From NCBI RefSeq assembly GCF_033568475.1, contig NC_133121.1, forward strand, positions 3,162,001 to 3,226,000: 64,000 bases of DNA, written 5' to 3'. The notes beneath the pieces are model-generated. The model had not been told where the DNA came from. It saw only the letters and a program-made list of their open reading frames with translations, and searched no databases. A program made the translations under genes and the position numbers. This document shows, piece after piece, positions 1-12,270 of the stretch; positions within the stretch are counted from its first letter, which is position 1; every line of letters begins with the position of its first letter. Source of the DNA: Henckelia pumila. Lineage: Eukaryota > Streptophyta > Magnoliopsida > Lamiales > Gesneriaceae.

Positions 1-950
1 ATGAAATAAGCCAAGCCAATCTACATCCTATGCTAATTTTGGTGATATTCAAAAAAATTACCAAAGATTTGAGGTTTTATTCGTCTCAAATATGAGGATG
101 AATAAAAAATATGAAGCAGGGACGGACAAATAAAAAAAATGCAAACCCTAATATATTTTGCAGATCGAAAAATAAGCTCATCGGATTTTGTTCTAAATTA
201 ATCGGAGTGATTTTGACGAGAGGAAGATAATTGTTGATGGTGGTAGGTAGAAAGAAGCAGCTGGGGTTGTGGGTTGTGGATATGCGTGAACGATGCAGAC
301 TAACTTTTGCGTAATTTTCTCCCAAAGTAAAGGGCATTTTCGGTAATGTGCATTAATTTAATATTAAATTATGATTTTAATCACAACAAATCAAACATAA
401 TATAATTTATCTTATCATATAACACATTAATATATTCTCTCTTTTAATCACTAGGATAATAAATCATTCTTTCAGCAAGTCACGATCTCAATTGTTTCAC
501 TTTTGGCAGTGAAAGCAATCACGTGGTCATTAAGTAATCTAAGTTATGTTGGTTTGTGTGCGACAAAAATAAAGTTTATTATAGCTTGATTATCTTTCTT
601 CTTTTTGTATTATGTTAAGAAAACAGCTAATGAAATGACCCAACTCTTTTGCTAAACTTGCTATTTCTTCCCGTGCTTCTTTTTTTTTTGGAAGCCCGAG
701 AATTTTTCTTTCTTATTGGTTAATATTATAACGAAAGACTTTATTAGTTCTTAATAAAAGTTACAATTTATCTGTAAAAAAAATCAAAATACACGACATT
801 AGCGTAAATCCCCTTACAAGTTTTTCTAAATAAAGAATTACTGTTATTATTATTTTAAAAGACATGTATTCATGAATATATACATTCAATGCCTAATACT
901 AAACGAGAATATGATAAATAAATAAAATAGTTATTATATAAATCAGAGTC
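1..950. other. AT-rich intergenic DNA
   Basis: I see no gene here. The stretch is AT-rich, and its short open frames have no recognisable motif or codon pattern. The recognisable duplicated block that leads into the first AAA-ATPase copy begins at about 960. Confidence 0.5.
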
Positions 951-959
951 AATGGAGGA

Positions 960-2060
960 ACTATCTGAAGATTGTGACGGCCGACGGGTGACTCAGATTC
1001 TTGGTTACCAAGGAAGAACAAAAATCCTAGTAAGTAGTAAGTTACTTTTTTTAAAAAAAATCATTGTAAGTTCTTCCAAATCAGTCTGCGGAGCCTAGAA
1101 ATTAAACAACTTAAAATAATAAATCCGAATTCTCCTCAAATTATAAAATAAATAAATAAAATCCCCGACTCAATGTAAGCAAACTTTACTCAAGTAAAAT
1201 CAATAGGAAATGAGGAATGACTCTGAATCTAGTCGTCATATTAGCTATAATTTAAGTAATCATCTGGTGTAAAGGATAAAATTTTAATTAAATACATATC
1301 CTTCTTTCGTACAAAGGTTTGAATCAAGTTTTACAAAATATTAAAATTATAAATAATTATGATATATATTCATATATAATCCATATTTATCATTCAAATT
1401 AGTTAAATGATGTCTTATATGTGTAGTCGGTAGAATTCTCATATTTAGATTTAGTTTTGACTTTTAAGCTCATAGTACATGAATGATCCAAGTCCACACC
1501 TAACGCCAGTTGAAAAATTCAGCTTGTTAGTAGAGTAATTAAGGCCAATTAGACGATACAAAACAATGTGAAAATCTGCTTGGAAATGAATGGAAAACGT
1601 CCAAAACTATCATTTTTCTTGCCATCTAATCCTCGGTTTCAACTTTGCAAACGATTTTCTGTAAGAAATCGGGCAAGAAATTATAATATTTGAAAATTTT
1701 CAAGAGAATATGTAACAAAAAAATGCATTTAGAGTGGATTTCAGACATAGAAGCAGCAGAGAGTCGGTAGAGACAGTGGTAATTGGACCAATTCCTATTT
1801 CTCAAATTAAACGACCGTATTTGAATTTGTGGATTTTTTTTTTGGGTTCTCCTTAACTCAATATAGGAGGAAAATATCGAGAGATCATTTCTAAAAAAAA
1901 ATATAATGTTATTCAGCCTCGACGTATAAGATGGTGATGGACCAATTCCTATTTCCCAGAAAGTCTCGTTTAAACAATGTGACTCCAATGCCTTGTGGAA
2001 TGAGAAGTCCATCTACGAGTCAATCAAATATAAATAATATATAACCAAACCAAACCATAG
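960..2060 (+). repeat. Upstream block shared by the AAA-ATPase tandem pair (copy 1)
   Basis: Short runs here match, in the same order, the DNA upstream of the second AAA-ATPase: 960-1030 with about 5615-5680, 1450-1595 with about 5910-6040, and 1925-2030 with about 8096-8190. The match is patchy, so the duplication is older than the near-identical gene bodies suggest. In copy 2 the last two blocks are pushed apart by a 2-kb insertion containing a MULE-like element and another MITE. A short phrase (ggaccaattcctatttc) occurs twice in this copy, near 1787 and 1940. Confidence 0.6.
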
Positions 2061-2329
2061 GAAAGGCCGTAGGAAGATTCCTCAAACACAATTAATTAAA
2101 ATACCTTTCGATAAAATTTTACTCAAAAAAACATAGAAGAAAAAGACTTTCTTGACAAATTTTCCAATAACACTGTATTATAACTTCAAACACATATCTC
2201 ATTGCGTATAACCCAAAAACCTCCTTAAATTTCAAGAACTCTGCCAATTCCTTACATTCAAATAAACAATCCCACCTAAAAAATTCCAAGAATCTGAAAT
2301 TTCCCATAAGAAAAAACAAGCAACTCAAA

Positions 2330-4068
2330 ATGTTTTCGAAGATGGAATTACCTTCGACAAAAACAATGGTCTCAACGGCCGCCTCGGTGGCGGCCACCGC
2401 AATGTTAGTCCGATCAGTGGCCAAGGACATCGTGCCGCCGGAGCTCAGTCAGTATTTCGTCTCTAAATTCCGCACTTTCTTCGCCACATTCAGCAATGAC
2501 ATGACCATAACCATCGAGGAATTCGACGGCATGGCGAAAAACCACCTTTTCACAGCTGCAGAAATTTACTTGGGCACCAGAATCAGCCCCTCCACCAAGA
2601 GATTCAAAGCATCAATCCCTGAGAAAGAGCAGAACATCCAAGTTTCAATGGGAGGAAACGAAGATCTCATCGATACTTTTGATGGGATCCAAATGAAATG
2701 GAGAGTAGTCCATCAACAAAATCAACCTCGATATGTTCGACACGATGATTATCATTCCACCACGCAAGTTGAATTTAAATTCTTGGAGTTGACCTTTCAC
2801 AAGAAGCACAAAAACAAGATTCTTGATGAGTACTTGCCTTATGTTGTGGAAAGATCCAAAGTTGCAAAGCAAGAAAAAAGGACCCTGAAACTGCACACTT
2901 AGAAAAATGACGGGGTTCGCCATTACCCGCCTAAAACTCCATGGCAATCTGTGAATCTTGATCATCCAGCAACTTTGGAAACTCTGGCAATGGATGATGA
3001 TCTGAAGAACACGATAGTTGATGATCTTCAAAGGTTTGTGAAGAGGAAAGAGTTTTACAGGAAAGTCGGGAAGGCATGGAAAAGAGGGTACTTGTTGTTC
3101 GGGCCTCCGGGGACCGGAAAATCGAGCTTGATTGCTGCAATTGCCAATTATCTGAAATTTGATGTTTATGACTTGGAACTGACTGATCTAAGGTCCAATT
3201 CGGATCTGAGGAGATTGCTGCTTTGGACTGCTAATCGATCCATACCAGTCGTGGAGGATATCGATGCATCAATCGATCTGTCCGAAAGGAAAACGATGCA
3301 GCCTGAAAGAAGATTTTCTCATCATGATCAACTTCAAGAACCAAAGGCAAGTTTTCCGGGCTAGCTTCCACTTTGAAATTTGTGAATAAATTGTGCATTT
3401 TTTAAAATCATACTATGATTTATAGCTTATGCTTATAGTTCTGTTCTACACTGCAGATTACCTTGTCAGGATTGCTGAATTTCACAGATGGATTGTGGTC
3501 GAGCTGTGGAGATGAAAGGATCATCATATTCACCACGAACCACATAGACAAGCTAGACGCTGCCCTGTTACGCCCTGGCCGTATGGACGTGCACATCCAC
3601 ATGTCATACTGCACGCCTCGCGGCTTCAAAATGCTTGCCACCAACTATCTTGGAGACTTGGATCACCCCCTGTTATCAGGGGCAGAGGGATTGATAGGGG
3701 AAACCAAAGTGACTCCAGCCGAAGTCGCGGAGCAGTTGTTGAAGAGCGACGACCCTGAAGTTGCCCTCCAAGGCTTGATTGAGTTCCTAGAGCACAAGAA
3801 AGAAAGTGACAAACTTAAAGGGGAAAGTCCTGAAGAGACTAAGAAAGAAGTAGTGCAAATACTGGAGGAAAATGAAGATGAAAATCAATTGCCGAAGAAC
3901 AATGAAGGCCAAAATGGGCTCCAAGTGTTGGCAAAGATGACTCCTGCGGAAGCGAAGGATCGAGTGCTGAAGAATGATGAAGCCATGAAAGCTTTGAAGG
4001 TTTTGATTGGGCTTCTTGGAGGTGAAAATGGGATCAAAGATGTGACAGTGAAAGACTCTGATTCATAA
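2330..4068 (+). pseudogene. BCS1/AATP1-like AAA-ATPase, copy 1, with a premature stop
   Basis: This is a membrane-anchored AAA-ATPase of the plant BCS1-like/ASD group, whose members sit in the outer mitochondrial or ER membrane and are often stress-induced. Exon 1 is 2330-3346, a 110-bp GC-AG intron follows, and exon 2 is 3457-4068. Exon 1 has exactly the same length as in the intact copy (1017 bp) and there is no indel, but codon 191 is TAG (2900-2902) where copy 2 has TTG. The stop falls after the N-terminal anchor and ASD region and before Walker A (GPPGTGKSS). Beyond the stop the frame stays open to 4068, giving 542 codons in all. Walker B reads IPVVEDID, with Pro where copy 2 has Leu. 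Start codon, splice sites and exon 2 are otherwise intact, so this is a very young or segregating pseudogene, or makes a 190-residue N-terminal protein. A sequencing error is possible. Confidence 0.85.
3347..3456 (+). other. GC-AG intron of AAA-ATPase copy 1
   Basis: The only donor that keeps the conserved TLSGLLNF segment in frame is AAG|GCAAGT, followed by acceptor CTGCAG|ATT. The nearby GT (gttttc, 4 bases on) would shift the frame. The intron is almost identical to that of copy 2. Confidence 0.75.
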
Positions 4069-5600
4069 TGCATTTCTATGATAAATAACAGTTGTTCATT
4101 TCGATTCTTGAATCACAAGTGATCTATAACTTATTGCCTTGTATGATTTGTATCTGGGAAACGCGATTTGAAAATGCCCGACGAATGGATTCTCTTTTGT
4201 TTCATTGTTATTACAATGCAACTTTAATTTTGGGGATCTATGTTGCATGGTAGATAACCCAACTTAGTTCTTGAGATATGATAATAGAGGATATATAACA
4301 CATGGTTAATTAATTGAAGATATAGATAACATTAGTACATACTTAAATTATTTTAAATCAAATGCTGTCTTGACTCTTGCATCCTTATGGAGGACAGAAG
4401 GCTCTCTCCAAGGCTAAAAGACGGTGAATTATAGCAAATATATTCAAATACCAGATGAGGCGAACAATTCGGTCGGTTCGATTATAGACCGAGTTGAATT
4501 TCATAAGACCAAATAGATTATAGACCGATGTTTTTCTTTTATAAAACAGAAACAAAACCGGTTCATTCGTCGGTAAAGATTTTTTGGAAAATAAATTAAA
4601 ATAAAAATATTATAAAGGCTAAAGCCCACAACTTAAAAAAAATAAATTATGGATATTACAAGTAATTTTTGGCAAATATAAAAATTAATATATATATATA
4701 TATATATTTTAAAATATCGATTACCATATTTTCTTTAAAATAAAGAATCAATTTAATTGTTTTTTTTCTAAAGTAAAACCGAAATTTCGAATTGGTTCAA
4801 TTGATTAATTCGGATTAGTCAACTCTAGGTGTGTGGACAAAGTAAATGCAACTCCCTCATCCTCCATTGTCTTGGTTAATCACTATAAAATAATAGACTC
4901 ACACTTAAAATTAGAGGAAGTTTGGATGATTCATGATGCGATGTGAAATAAAATAAAATGTAATTATCGAGTAAAAACGTGAAATAACATAATAATTACT
5001 CCAAAAACAGAGATACATTTATAGATGATTATTTTATTTTTATGTACATAGTATATATATATATAGCTCCGATCCCTGCACCTTAGGGTGCAGGAAAACA
5101 GTGTGCGACCACTAAAACCCAGTAGTACGTTTTAGTGGTTTTTTTTTTGCACCACTAAAACCCACTACTGGGTTTTAGTGATCGCACATAGTTTTCCTGC
5201 ACCCTAGGGTGCAGGGGATCAAAATTATATATATATATAAACTAAAACAAGAGTATCAACCACAAACAACACATCGTTACGTTGTTGTTATGTGTGATCA
5301 TGATGAACTCGTTGACGCTAACATTTGGTGTAAATTGGGTAAACATATGGATTGATGTAGTAGGTTGTAAGTCAGACTAGCTATGTAAATCGTATTAGAC
5401 AAAATCTAAACGACATAATCGTCCTAGAAAGTACTGCTAAAATCAAGCGCATAGTAAGTAGATAACTGAACACATACTCTAACAATTAGAATGCCTTGAG
5501 GGAAATCTTTGTACGACGTATTAATGAAAATGCAACAAATTTGTCCATAATTTAAATGAGAATATGCTAAAATTAAAATAAATTGTTTAATAAAGTAGAC
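4069..5600. other. Intergenic DNA between the AAA-ATPase copies
   Basis: No gene is visible. About 4450-4835 holds an old degenerate repeat with recurring ggttcgatt/gaccg words, of the type found in plant hAT-derived repeats. The 150-bp foldback at 5071-5220 is listed separately. The rest is AT-rich without recognisable structure. Confidence 0.45.
5071..5220. mobile_element. Foldback MITE inside a (TA)n run
   Basis: The two ends form long inverted arms: gatccctgcacc...cactaaaacccagtagt on the left, and the complementary actactgggttttagtg...ggtgcaggggatc on the right, with a short spacer containing ttttttttt. Each arm also carries its own small palindrome (tgcaccttagggtgca). TATATA runs flank both sides, so a TA target duplication is plausible but cannot be shown. 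No coding capacity. Confidence 0.75.
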
Positions 5601-6239
5601 CCAATGAAGAATAAATCCAAGATTGTGACGGGTGAGTCGGTGACGCACATATTCTTGGTCATCAAGGTAGAACGAGCAAACATCCTTGTCAAGATCACTT
5701 GCATGTGCTTTATCTCCAAGAATAAAAATTATAAATTTAATAATCTTCAAAAGGTTTTTTTTTTTAAAAAAAAAGGATTGCCCCATGCCACGTTGGCAAC
5801 TCTATTGAAGTAAAATGAATAAGACCCGACAGTGAATTTAGTCGCCATTTCAACTACAATCCTTTAGTTGATGAAATGTACAAATGATTTTGATTTTGAT
5901 TTTGATTTTGATTCTAAGCTTATAATAACATGGTCGATTAGTCATACTTTCACACCTAACGTGGGTTGAATAACTTGCTAGTAGAGTAGGGCCAATTAGA
6001 CAAGAAGAAAACAATGTGAAAATCTACTTGGAAATGAATCTTATTTAGAAACTTGTTATTTGGGCATGTTAACGAGGAGTCGAGGAGTATTGGATGGTCT
6101 AAGGGGGGAAAAATTTCTTACACGTTCATGTCGCGAATTAACCGGTCTTTTTCAAATATGTAAAGATGTCATATGTGTGATCAACTCAATATAAAAAGTG
6201 AAATATTAAAATATTATTTTATTTTCTCATTAAAAATAT

Positions 6240-7498
6240 GAGTTATGCTACATGTATATTGAGATTTACACGTTGAATTACGTATTACACTTGAAATTAT
6301 CGAACTATCTTAAATGCACTTTGCATTTCGGAAAAAAAAAATTACAAATAAAGTGATGTGATAATTTTGTAATGGGAGATGATATTTACACTCCAAAAAT
6401 TTATAATCACACTCCATTTTTTACATTTATTGTGTTCTCTTACAAATACTTGAGTTTTAAAATGAGGTCACTTTATTTATGGGATTATTATAAAAGAATC
6501 TTACTTTCCCTTCTCAAAAATATTTCTTGAAAGGATTTTGAATTTAATTAAATAGATTAGATATTTAATCTTTTCCAAAATTTAATTATTAAATATTTTA
6601 AGTTGCAAGAACATCCACAAATTAGATATAGTATAACTAAAAGAAGCAAAAGATTTATTATGTCATGAAATTGGTTTGATTAAAGTAATGTAAAAAATTT
6701 AAACAAAAATAAAAAATACTTAATTTGAGTTGTTTATTAGTATTTTCATAATCACGAGTATTGCTTGTTTTATCTGTATTTTTTTTATAATCCAACAAAT
6801 CTACAAATAATACTTTCATTTGTTACAATATATTACTAATGATATTATTTTTTTACTATCTTAAATTAAACTTTCAAAACATATAAGTAATAAATAACAA
6901 ATACACCAACGAAGCATTTTAAACCAAAAAATAATATTCAAAATTAAAAATATTCTCAATCGTAAACATTAATTTACCTTGACTTAAAAAATTTAATAGC
7001 AATTGGCATCACTTTATATTTAGAATTTTCTCTAATTATACAATAATACAAACAACAATACAGAATATTTTAAAAAATATCTTTGACAAATAATTTTTTT
7101 AAATATTTTTTTAAGCTAAAAAATGGTTTAATTTATGCAAACAATATACTTAAAAAGTATATTTTTTGGAAAAAAATCACGAAGTAATTATTAATTTATT
7201 GTATTTCAAAATCTTTTCAAGAAATTAATTTTGCTAAAAAATTTTGAGAAATTCTATAACCCCCGATAAATATATAGTGAATCATTTTGGAAACGTAAGT
7301 ATACTTATCAAAAGGTCAAATTAGTCTTGTAAAAATCTGAAATAATTAAAAGAAGTTAGTTTTATAACAAAACACATTAAATATCAAAATTGAAGTGTGA
7401 TTATCAATTTTTGGAGTGTAAATATCATCACCTTTTTGTAATTTCAAATTGAATGTGTAACTTAATGTATATTCCAACGTATACATATAGTATTTTCC
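6240..7498. mobile_element. Non-autonomous MULE-like element, 1.26 kb
   Basis: The best-conserved inverted match is tgatatttacactccaaaaatt near 6382 against its complement near 7400-7430. The outer ends also match in inverted orientation (gagttatgctacatgtata against ggaaaatactatatgtata). The flanks taaaaatat and taaaatatt look like a decayed 9-bp target duplication. The interior is very AT-rich and non-coding. Its end sequence resembles the three small MITEs at 16935, 21591 and 31776. It interrupts the duplicated region upstream of AAA-ATPase copy 2 and is absent from the copy 1 side. Confidence 0.55.
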
Positions 7499-7737
7499 TA
7501 AAATATTACTTAGCTTCAATGTATGTTATGTATGGTAAATGAGATCATACATGTATCATCAACCCAGATTTAATGGTTGAGATTTATTAATGGATGTAAG
7601 GTCTATATATTTTTTCAGTGGATCCCATAAATATTGATAAATTTGCACCCTTAAATACATCATTGGAGTAATGCTTGTGAATGTATGATGAAATTATCCG
7701 TTATTGGTATTGGAGAAAAATAATATGTGTACAATAA

Positions 7738-7936
7738 GAGTCCGTTTGGATTTTGTAGAGATTTTTTAAAATAAGTGTTTTTAAAAGCTGCAATTTTTGG
7801 CTTTTAAAAAAGCTTTAATTTTGACTTAAAAAAATGCTTATTTAAGCACTTTTTTGGTCAATCAAACACCTTGTTAACTGAAAAACACTTAAAAAATGCT
7901 TTTTTGGCCTGACTTTTGAAACCAAACGGGGCCTAA
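7738..7936. mobile_element. MITE with CCGTTTGG termini
   Basis: The ends are gtccgtttgg and ccaaacggggcc in inverted orientation, around a 200-bp AT-rich interior with aagcactttttt/aaaaaatgctttt words. This end type is common in plant MITEs. The target duplication is not clear, so the superfamily stays open. Confidence 0.5.
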
Positions 7937-8889
7937 GTATTACAAATTGGCTTATAAAATGCATTTGAAATTACCAAATTACCAATATATTTTATTTAAA
8001 TTTTTTTAAAAAAATGCGTTTATGATAAATTTATAATTTCAAATATACTTTGTAATCTAACGCATAATCGGATTTATTAATGTAACACGGTACAATAATG
8101 GACCACTTCCAATTTCCCGGAAAGAGTCTCGTTCAAATAATGTCCCAATGCGTGGAATTTAGAGGTCAATATTTGAGTCAATAAAATATGTATATTATAA
8201 TGTCTTAAAAAATATGTATATGTGTATTACAATTATCTTAATATATATCTTAATATATATCTTATTATAATAGAGACCTTATAATTAACTAAATTTCAAT
8301 TAATTAGTAAAATTTGATATGAAATTACGATTACATCAGAACATAATTCCCACAAAAACCAAAATTAGTAGATAAATTAGTCATTTTATATGATATCATA
8401 TTTTTTTGTCATTAGAAACAACCTTGTTTTTCGATTAATCACTTTATACTTTTGAAAATCTAATTTATGACGTGAGTTCTAAAAATAACATAAAAATTTA
8501 TTAACATAAATTTTTTGATGTACATGTATACACGCATTGAGTGCAAAGAGATGTTAGTAAACCAATTGGAGGAATGGGAAAATTAAAGGAAGATTCCTCA
8601 AACGCAATTAATGTACTTGTTGACAAATATATATTTCAAAAATAAATAAAATAAGAAAAAGGTGATGAAAAGACTTTAATTTCATGGCAATTTTTGTGTC
8701 TTAAAAATGTCAATCTTATAGAACTTCAAAACTATAAAATCAACCTATCCTCCATCGGCCATTGCACTCAAATCTCATTTCATATAACTTATATAATACA
8801 AATCCCCTCCTTAAATTCAAGAATTCTGCTAATCAGAAATTTCCCCATAAATCATTCTTTAAAAAAAAAAAATCAAGTTTGAAACCCAA

Positions 8890-10684
8890 ATGTTTTCGAA
8901 GATGGAATTACCTTCGACAAAAACAATGGTCTCAACGGCTGCCTCGGTGGCGGCCACCGCCATGTTAGTCCGATCAATGGCCACAGACGTCGTGCCGCCG
9001 GAGCTCAGCCAGTATTTCGTCACCAAATTCCACAACTTCTTCGCCAGATTCAGCAATGACATCACCATAACCATCGAGGAATTCGACGGCATAGAGAAAA
9101 ACCACCTTTTCACCGCCGCAGAAATCTACTTGGGCACCAGAATCAACCCCTCCACCAAGAGATTCAAAGCATCGATCCCTGAGAAAGAGCAGAACATCCA
9201 AGTTTCAATGGGAGGTAACGAAGATCTGATCGACACGTTTCGCGGGTTCCGGCTGAAATGGAGAGTAGTCCATCAGCAAAATCAAACTCGTCGCGCTCGG
9301 TACGATGACTATCATCCCACCATGCAAGTTGAATTCAAATTCTTGGAGTTGACCTTTCACAAGAAGCACAAAAACGAGGTTCTTGATGAGTACTTGCCTT
9401 ATGTTGTGGAAAGATCCAAAGTTGCAAAACAAGAAAAAAGGACCCTGAAACTGCACACTTTGAAAAGTGACGGGTTTCATCATTACCCACCTATAACTCC
9501 ATGGCAATCTGTGAATCTTGATCATCCAGCAACTTTGGAAACTCTAGCAATGGATGATGATATGAAGAACATGATAATTGATGATCTTGAAAGGTTTGTG
9601 AAGAGGAAAGAATTTTACAGGAAAGTTGGGAAGGCATGGAAAAGAGGGTACTTGTTGTTCGGGCCTCCGGGGACTGGAAAATCGAGCTTGATTGCTGCAA
9701 TTGCCAATTATCTGAAATTTGATGTTTATGACTTGGAACTGGCTGATCTAAGGTCCAATTCGGATCTTAGGAGATTGCTGCTTTGGACTGCTAATCGATC
9801 CATACTAGTCGTGGAGGATATCGATGCATCAATCGATCTGTCCGAAAGGAAAACGATGCAGCCTGAAAGAAGATTTTCTCATCATGATCAACTTCAAGAA
9901 CCAAAGGCAAGTTTTCCGGGCTAGCTTCCACTTTGAAATTTGTGAATAAATTGTGCATTTTTTAAATCATACTATGATTTTTTTTTTATTGCTTTTAGCT
10001 TATGCTTAGTGTTATACACTGCAGATTACCTTGTCAGGATTGCTGAATTTCACAGATGGATTGTGGTCGAGCTGTGGAGATGAAAGGATCATCATATTCA
10101 CCACGAACCACATAGACAAGCTAGACGCTGCCCTGTTACGCCCTGGACGTATGGACGTGCACATCCACATGTCATACTGCACGCCTCGCGGCTTCAAAAT
10201 GCTTGCCACCAACTATCTTGGAGACGTGGATCACCCCCTGTTATCAGGGGCAGAGGGATTGATAGGGGAAACCAAAGTGACTCCAGCCGAAGTCGCGGAG
10301 CAGTTGTTGAAGTGCGACGACCCTGACGTTGCCCTCCATGGCTTGATTGAGTTCCTAGAGCACAAGAAAGAAAGTGACAAACTTAAAAAGGAAAGTCTTG
10401 AAGAGACTAAGAAAGAAGTTATACAAATACTGGAGGAAAATGAAGTGGTGGAGACTTACCAAGGCCAAAATGGGCTCAAAGTGCTGACAAAGATGACTCC
10501 TGCAAATGCGAAGGATCAAGTGCTGAAGAACGATGAAACCATGAAAGCTTTGAAGGTTTTGATTGGACTTCTTGGAGGTGAAAATGGGATCAAGGATGTG
10601 AAAGATTCTGATTCGGGTTTTCGTTCATCTGAAGTAGTCTCTGTGCCAGAATCCGGGAAAGGAGATGAGGCTAATGCCGAGTGA
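8890..10684 (+). CDS. BCS1/AATP1-like AAA-ATPase, copy 2, intact
   Basis: Exon 1 is 8890-9906, a GC-AG intron is 9907-10024, and exon 2 is 10025-10684. The protein has 558 residues, a normal length for plant AATP1/ASD-type ATPases. Residues about 14-31 form a hydrophobic N-terminal anchor, followed by the ASD region with PPELSQYF and the FKASIPEKEQNIQVSMG stretch. Walker A is GPPGTGKS at 258-265 and Walker B is ILVVEDID at 305-312. The second AAA part has GLLNFTDGLWSSCGDERIII, then TTNHIDKLD, then RPGRMD with the arginine-finger region at 378-383. The C terminus is charged and lysine/glutamate-rich, as in the family, and 16 residues longer than in copy 1. Such proteins are thought to remodel membrane-associated substrates using ATP. 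It is the functional partner of the broken tandem copy at 2330-4068. Confidence 0.92.
9907..10024 (+). other. GC-AG intron of AAA-ATPase copy 2
   Basis: Donor AAG|GCAAGT and acceptor ACTGCAG|ATT keep phase 0 and give ...LQEPK|ITLSGLLNF. The same non-canonical donor occurs in copy 1, so it predates or was copied with the duplication. The intron differs from copy 1 mainly by a T-run and a few bases. Confidence 0.75.
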
Positions 10685-11528
10685 ATTGAAGAGAATATAT
10701 GAACACATTATGTGATACTCCATAACCAAATTGACTAGAAGTTCAAATTGTCTTCATACATTCACAATGTATTTCTCTGCATAATAAAAAATATTGCTTT
10801 AGATCATAGATGAAGTTTACTTTCCAGTGCCATCTACAGATCCACTCATGGAACAAACATTACGAGGCAAAAAAATTTAGTCACATGGAATTGATCTGCA
10901 TTGAAGTGCAATCGCTAACTTTAATGGAGGAAATATTTTGGCAAGTAATATGAACTAATATTTTAGCAGTACTACTAACTACTAAGACAGAGACACTGCT
11001 AGTAAAGCATATGAACTTAAATTTTTTTATTCAATAGTTCCACGCTCGTTGTTTTTATTATATTTTCTTAGATAATTTATAATTAAGCTTTTATCTAATA
11101 GAAGTTGATCATGATATATTTATACGATAAACAAATATTTCTAATTTAAAGTTTGTGTTTAATCGACCTCAAGTGAGTCAAGCCCGAATACTACTTCCCC
11201 AAGTCATGAAAGTTTAGTGAATGTGAAAGGACGAATTCTGAATATATCTAGAGGCTCTTCAACTTTCATATTTCATATCTCATAATTATATGATTTGCAC
11301 AGTTTCTTTTCCCCGGACACTGTGCATTCTAAAACAACATATCTTGTTATGAAATCGCATTAAAAAAAAACTATACAGATATGAATTTTGTGAAATATAA
11401 ATGAGTTTTTAAAGGAATCGTTGGAGTGACTTTTAGAATGAATTAAATATGGTTATAATTTGTTCCTTATGTGTCCGAAATGTATTGATGCGGCGTGGAT
11501 TAGAACCAAACTGAATTTGCGTCAGCTG

Positions 11529-11562
<34 letters not shown>

Positions 11563-11592
11563 GGTGTCGTCAAACTGAATTTGCGTCAGCTG

Positions 11593-11635
<43 letters not shown>

Positions 11636-12270
11636 GGTGTCGTTTATTTAAGATGTGTTTTGTTTCGAGTTAAGAAAGTACCTAAATTTATCTAAATAAA
11701 TTAAGAAATTTACCCGCAAATCGAACCTGAGACCACGAGTCTCAGTCTTGACCACTAGGCCAAGACCTCATTTGCATCATTTATTCAACTATATTTTCAT
11801 ATGAACATAGAGAAATCGAGTAAATTTTTCGAGGTATTTTACTAAATTGCATATGATTGCTTGCTTTATTCACACTTGAAGTTATCAAATTAATATTGTT
11901 GAGCTCTAATTATATTTGAGATAGATACAAATCATTTTCTTCAAACTAATCCAAATTACAGAACACAATCCTAGGATTAATTGATCATTTTTCTTTCTAA
12001 AAGAATAACTACTTCCTTATTATTTTACAAATACATGCAAGACCCTCCATTGTGGATCAAAAAAACATATGTGTCCGTCAATTAACTCCGTTAAAATCAG
12101 TACCACATTTTCCGGTAAATGTGGGCAGTGTCGATTAATGCCAACTGTCGCCGTCACATAAATCGTCACCAACCCAATTTTAATTATATTTTTATATAAA
12201 TTTTTATTTATTATTATTTTATTTTATTTTGTCTTTAAAAGAATACGGATTGCTTGTGGGAAGTGGATAC
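10685..12270. other. Intergenic DNA with a SINE-like insertion
   Basis: No gene is visible. The 3' untranslated region of the second AAA-ATPase probably takes the first 100-150 bases. The tRNA-derived repeat and its duplicated tail at about 11515-11769 are listed separately. Confidence 0.45.
11515..11769 (-). mobile_element. tRNA-derived SINE-like element
   Basis: On the minus strand the head reads GGTCTTGGCCTAGTGG and then GGTTCGATTTG. These match the A box (TGGCCTAGTGG, 11752-11762) and B box (11717-11727) of an internal RNA polymerase III promoter. The tail ends in AAT/TTA repeats. A 64-73 bp unit (gaatttgcgtcagctgacatt, then (aat)n, then aaggtgtcgt) is present twice at the tail side (about 11507-11570 and 11571-11643). 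The words atttgcgtca (11515) and atttgcatca (11770) may be a 10-bp target duplication with one mismatch. The lineage is not known to me. Confidence 0.6.

Noticed and set aside
9907-9912. Alternative GT donor (gttttc) for the AAA-ATPase intron
   Set aside because: It adds four bases and shifts the frame away from the conserved TLSGLLNF segment; the GC donor keeps it in both copies.
11460-11651. Open frame with poly-asparagine
   Set aside because: It is produced by the (aat)n microsatellite in the SINE-like tail and has no conserved segment.
11715-11769. tRNA gene on the minus strand
   Set aside because: The A and B boxes are present, but no acceptor stem or proper anticodon arm folds; a tRNA-derived SINE explains it better.
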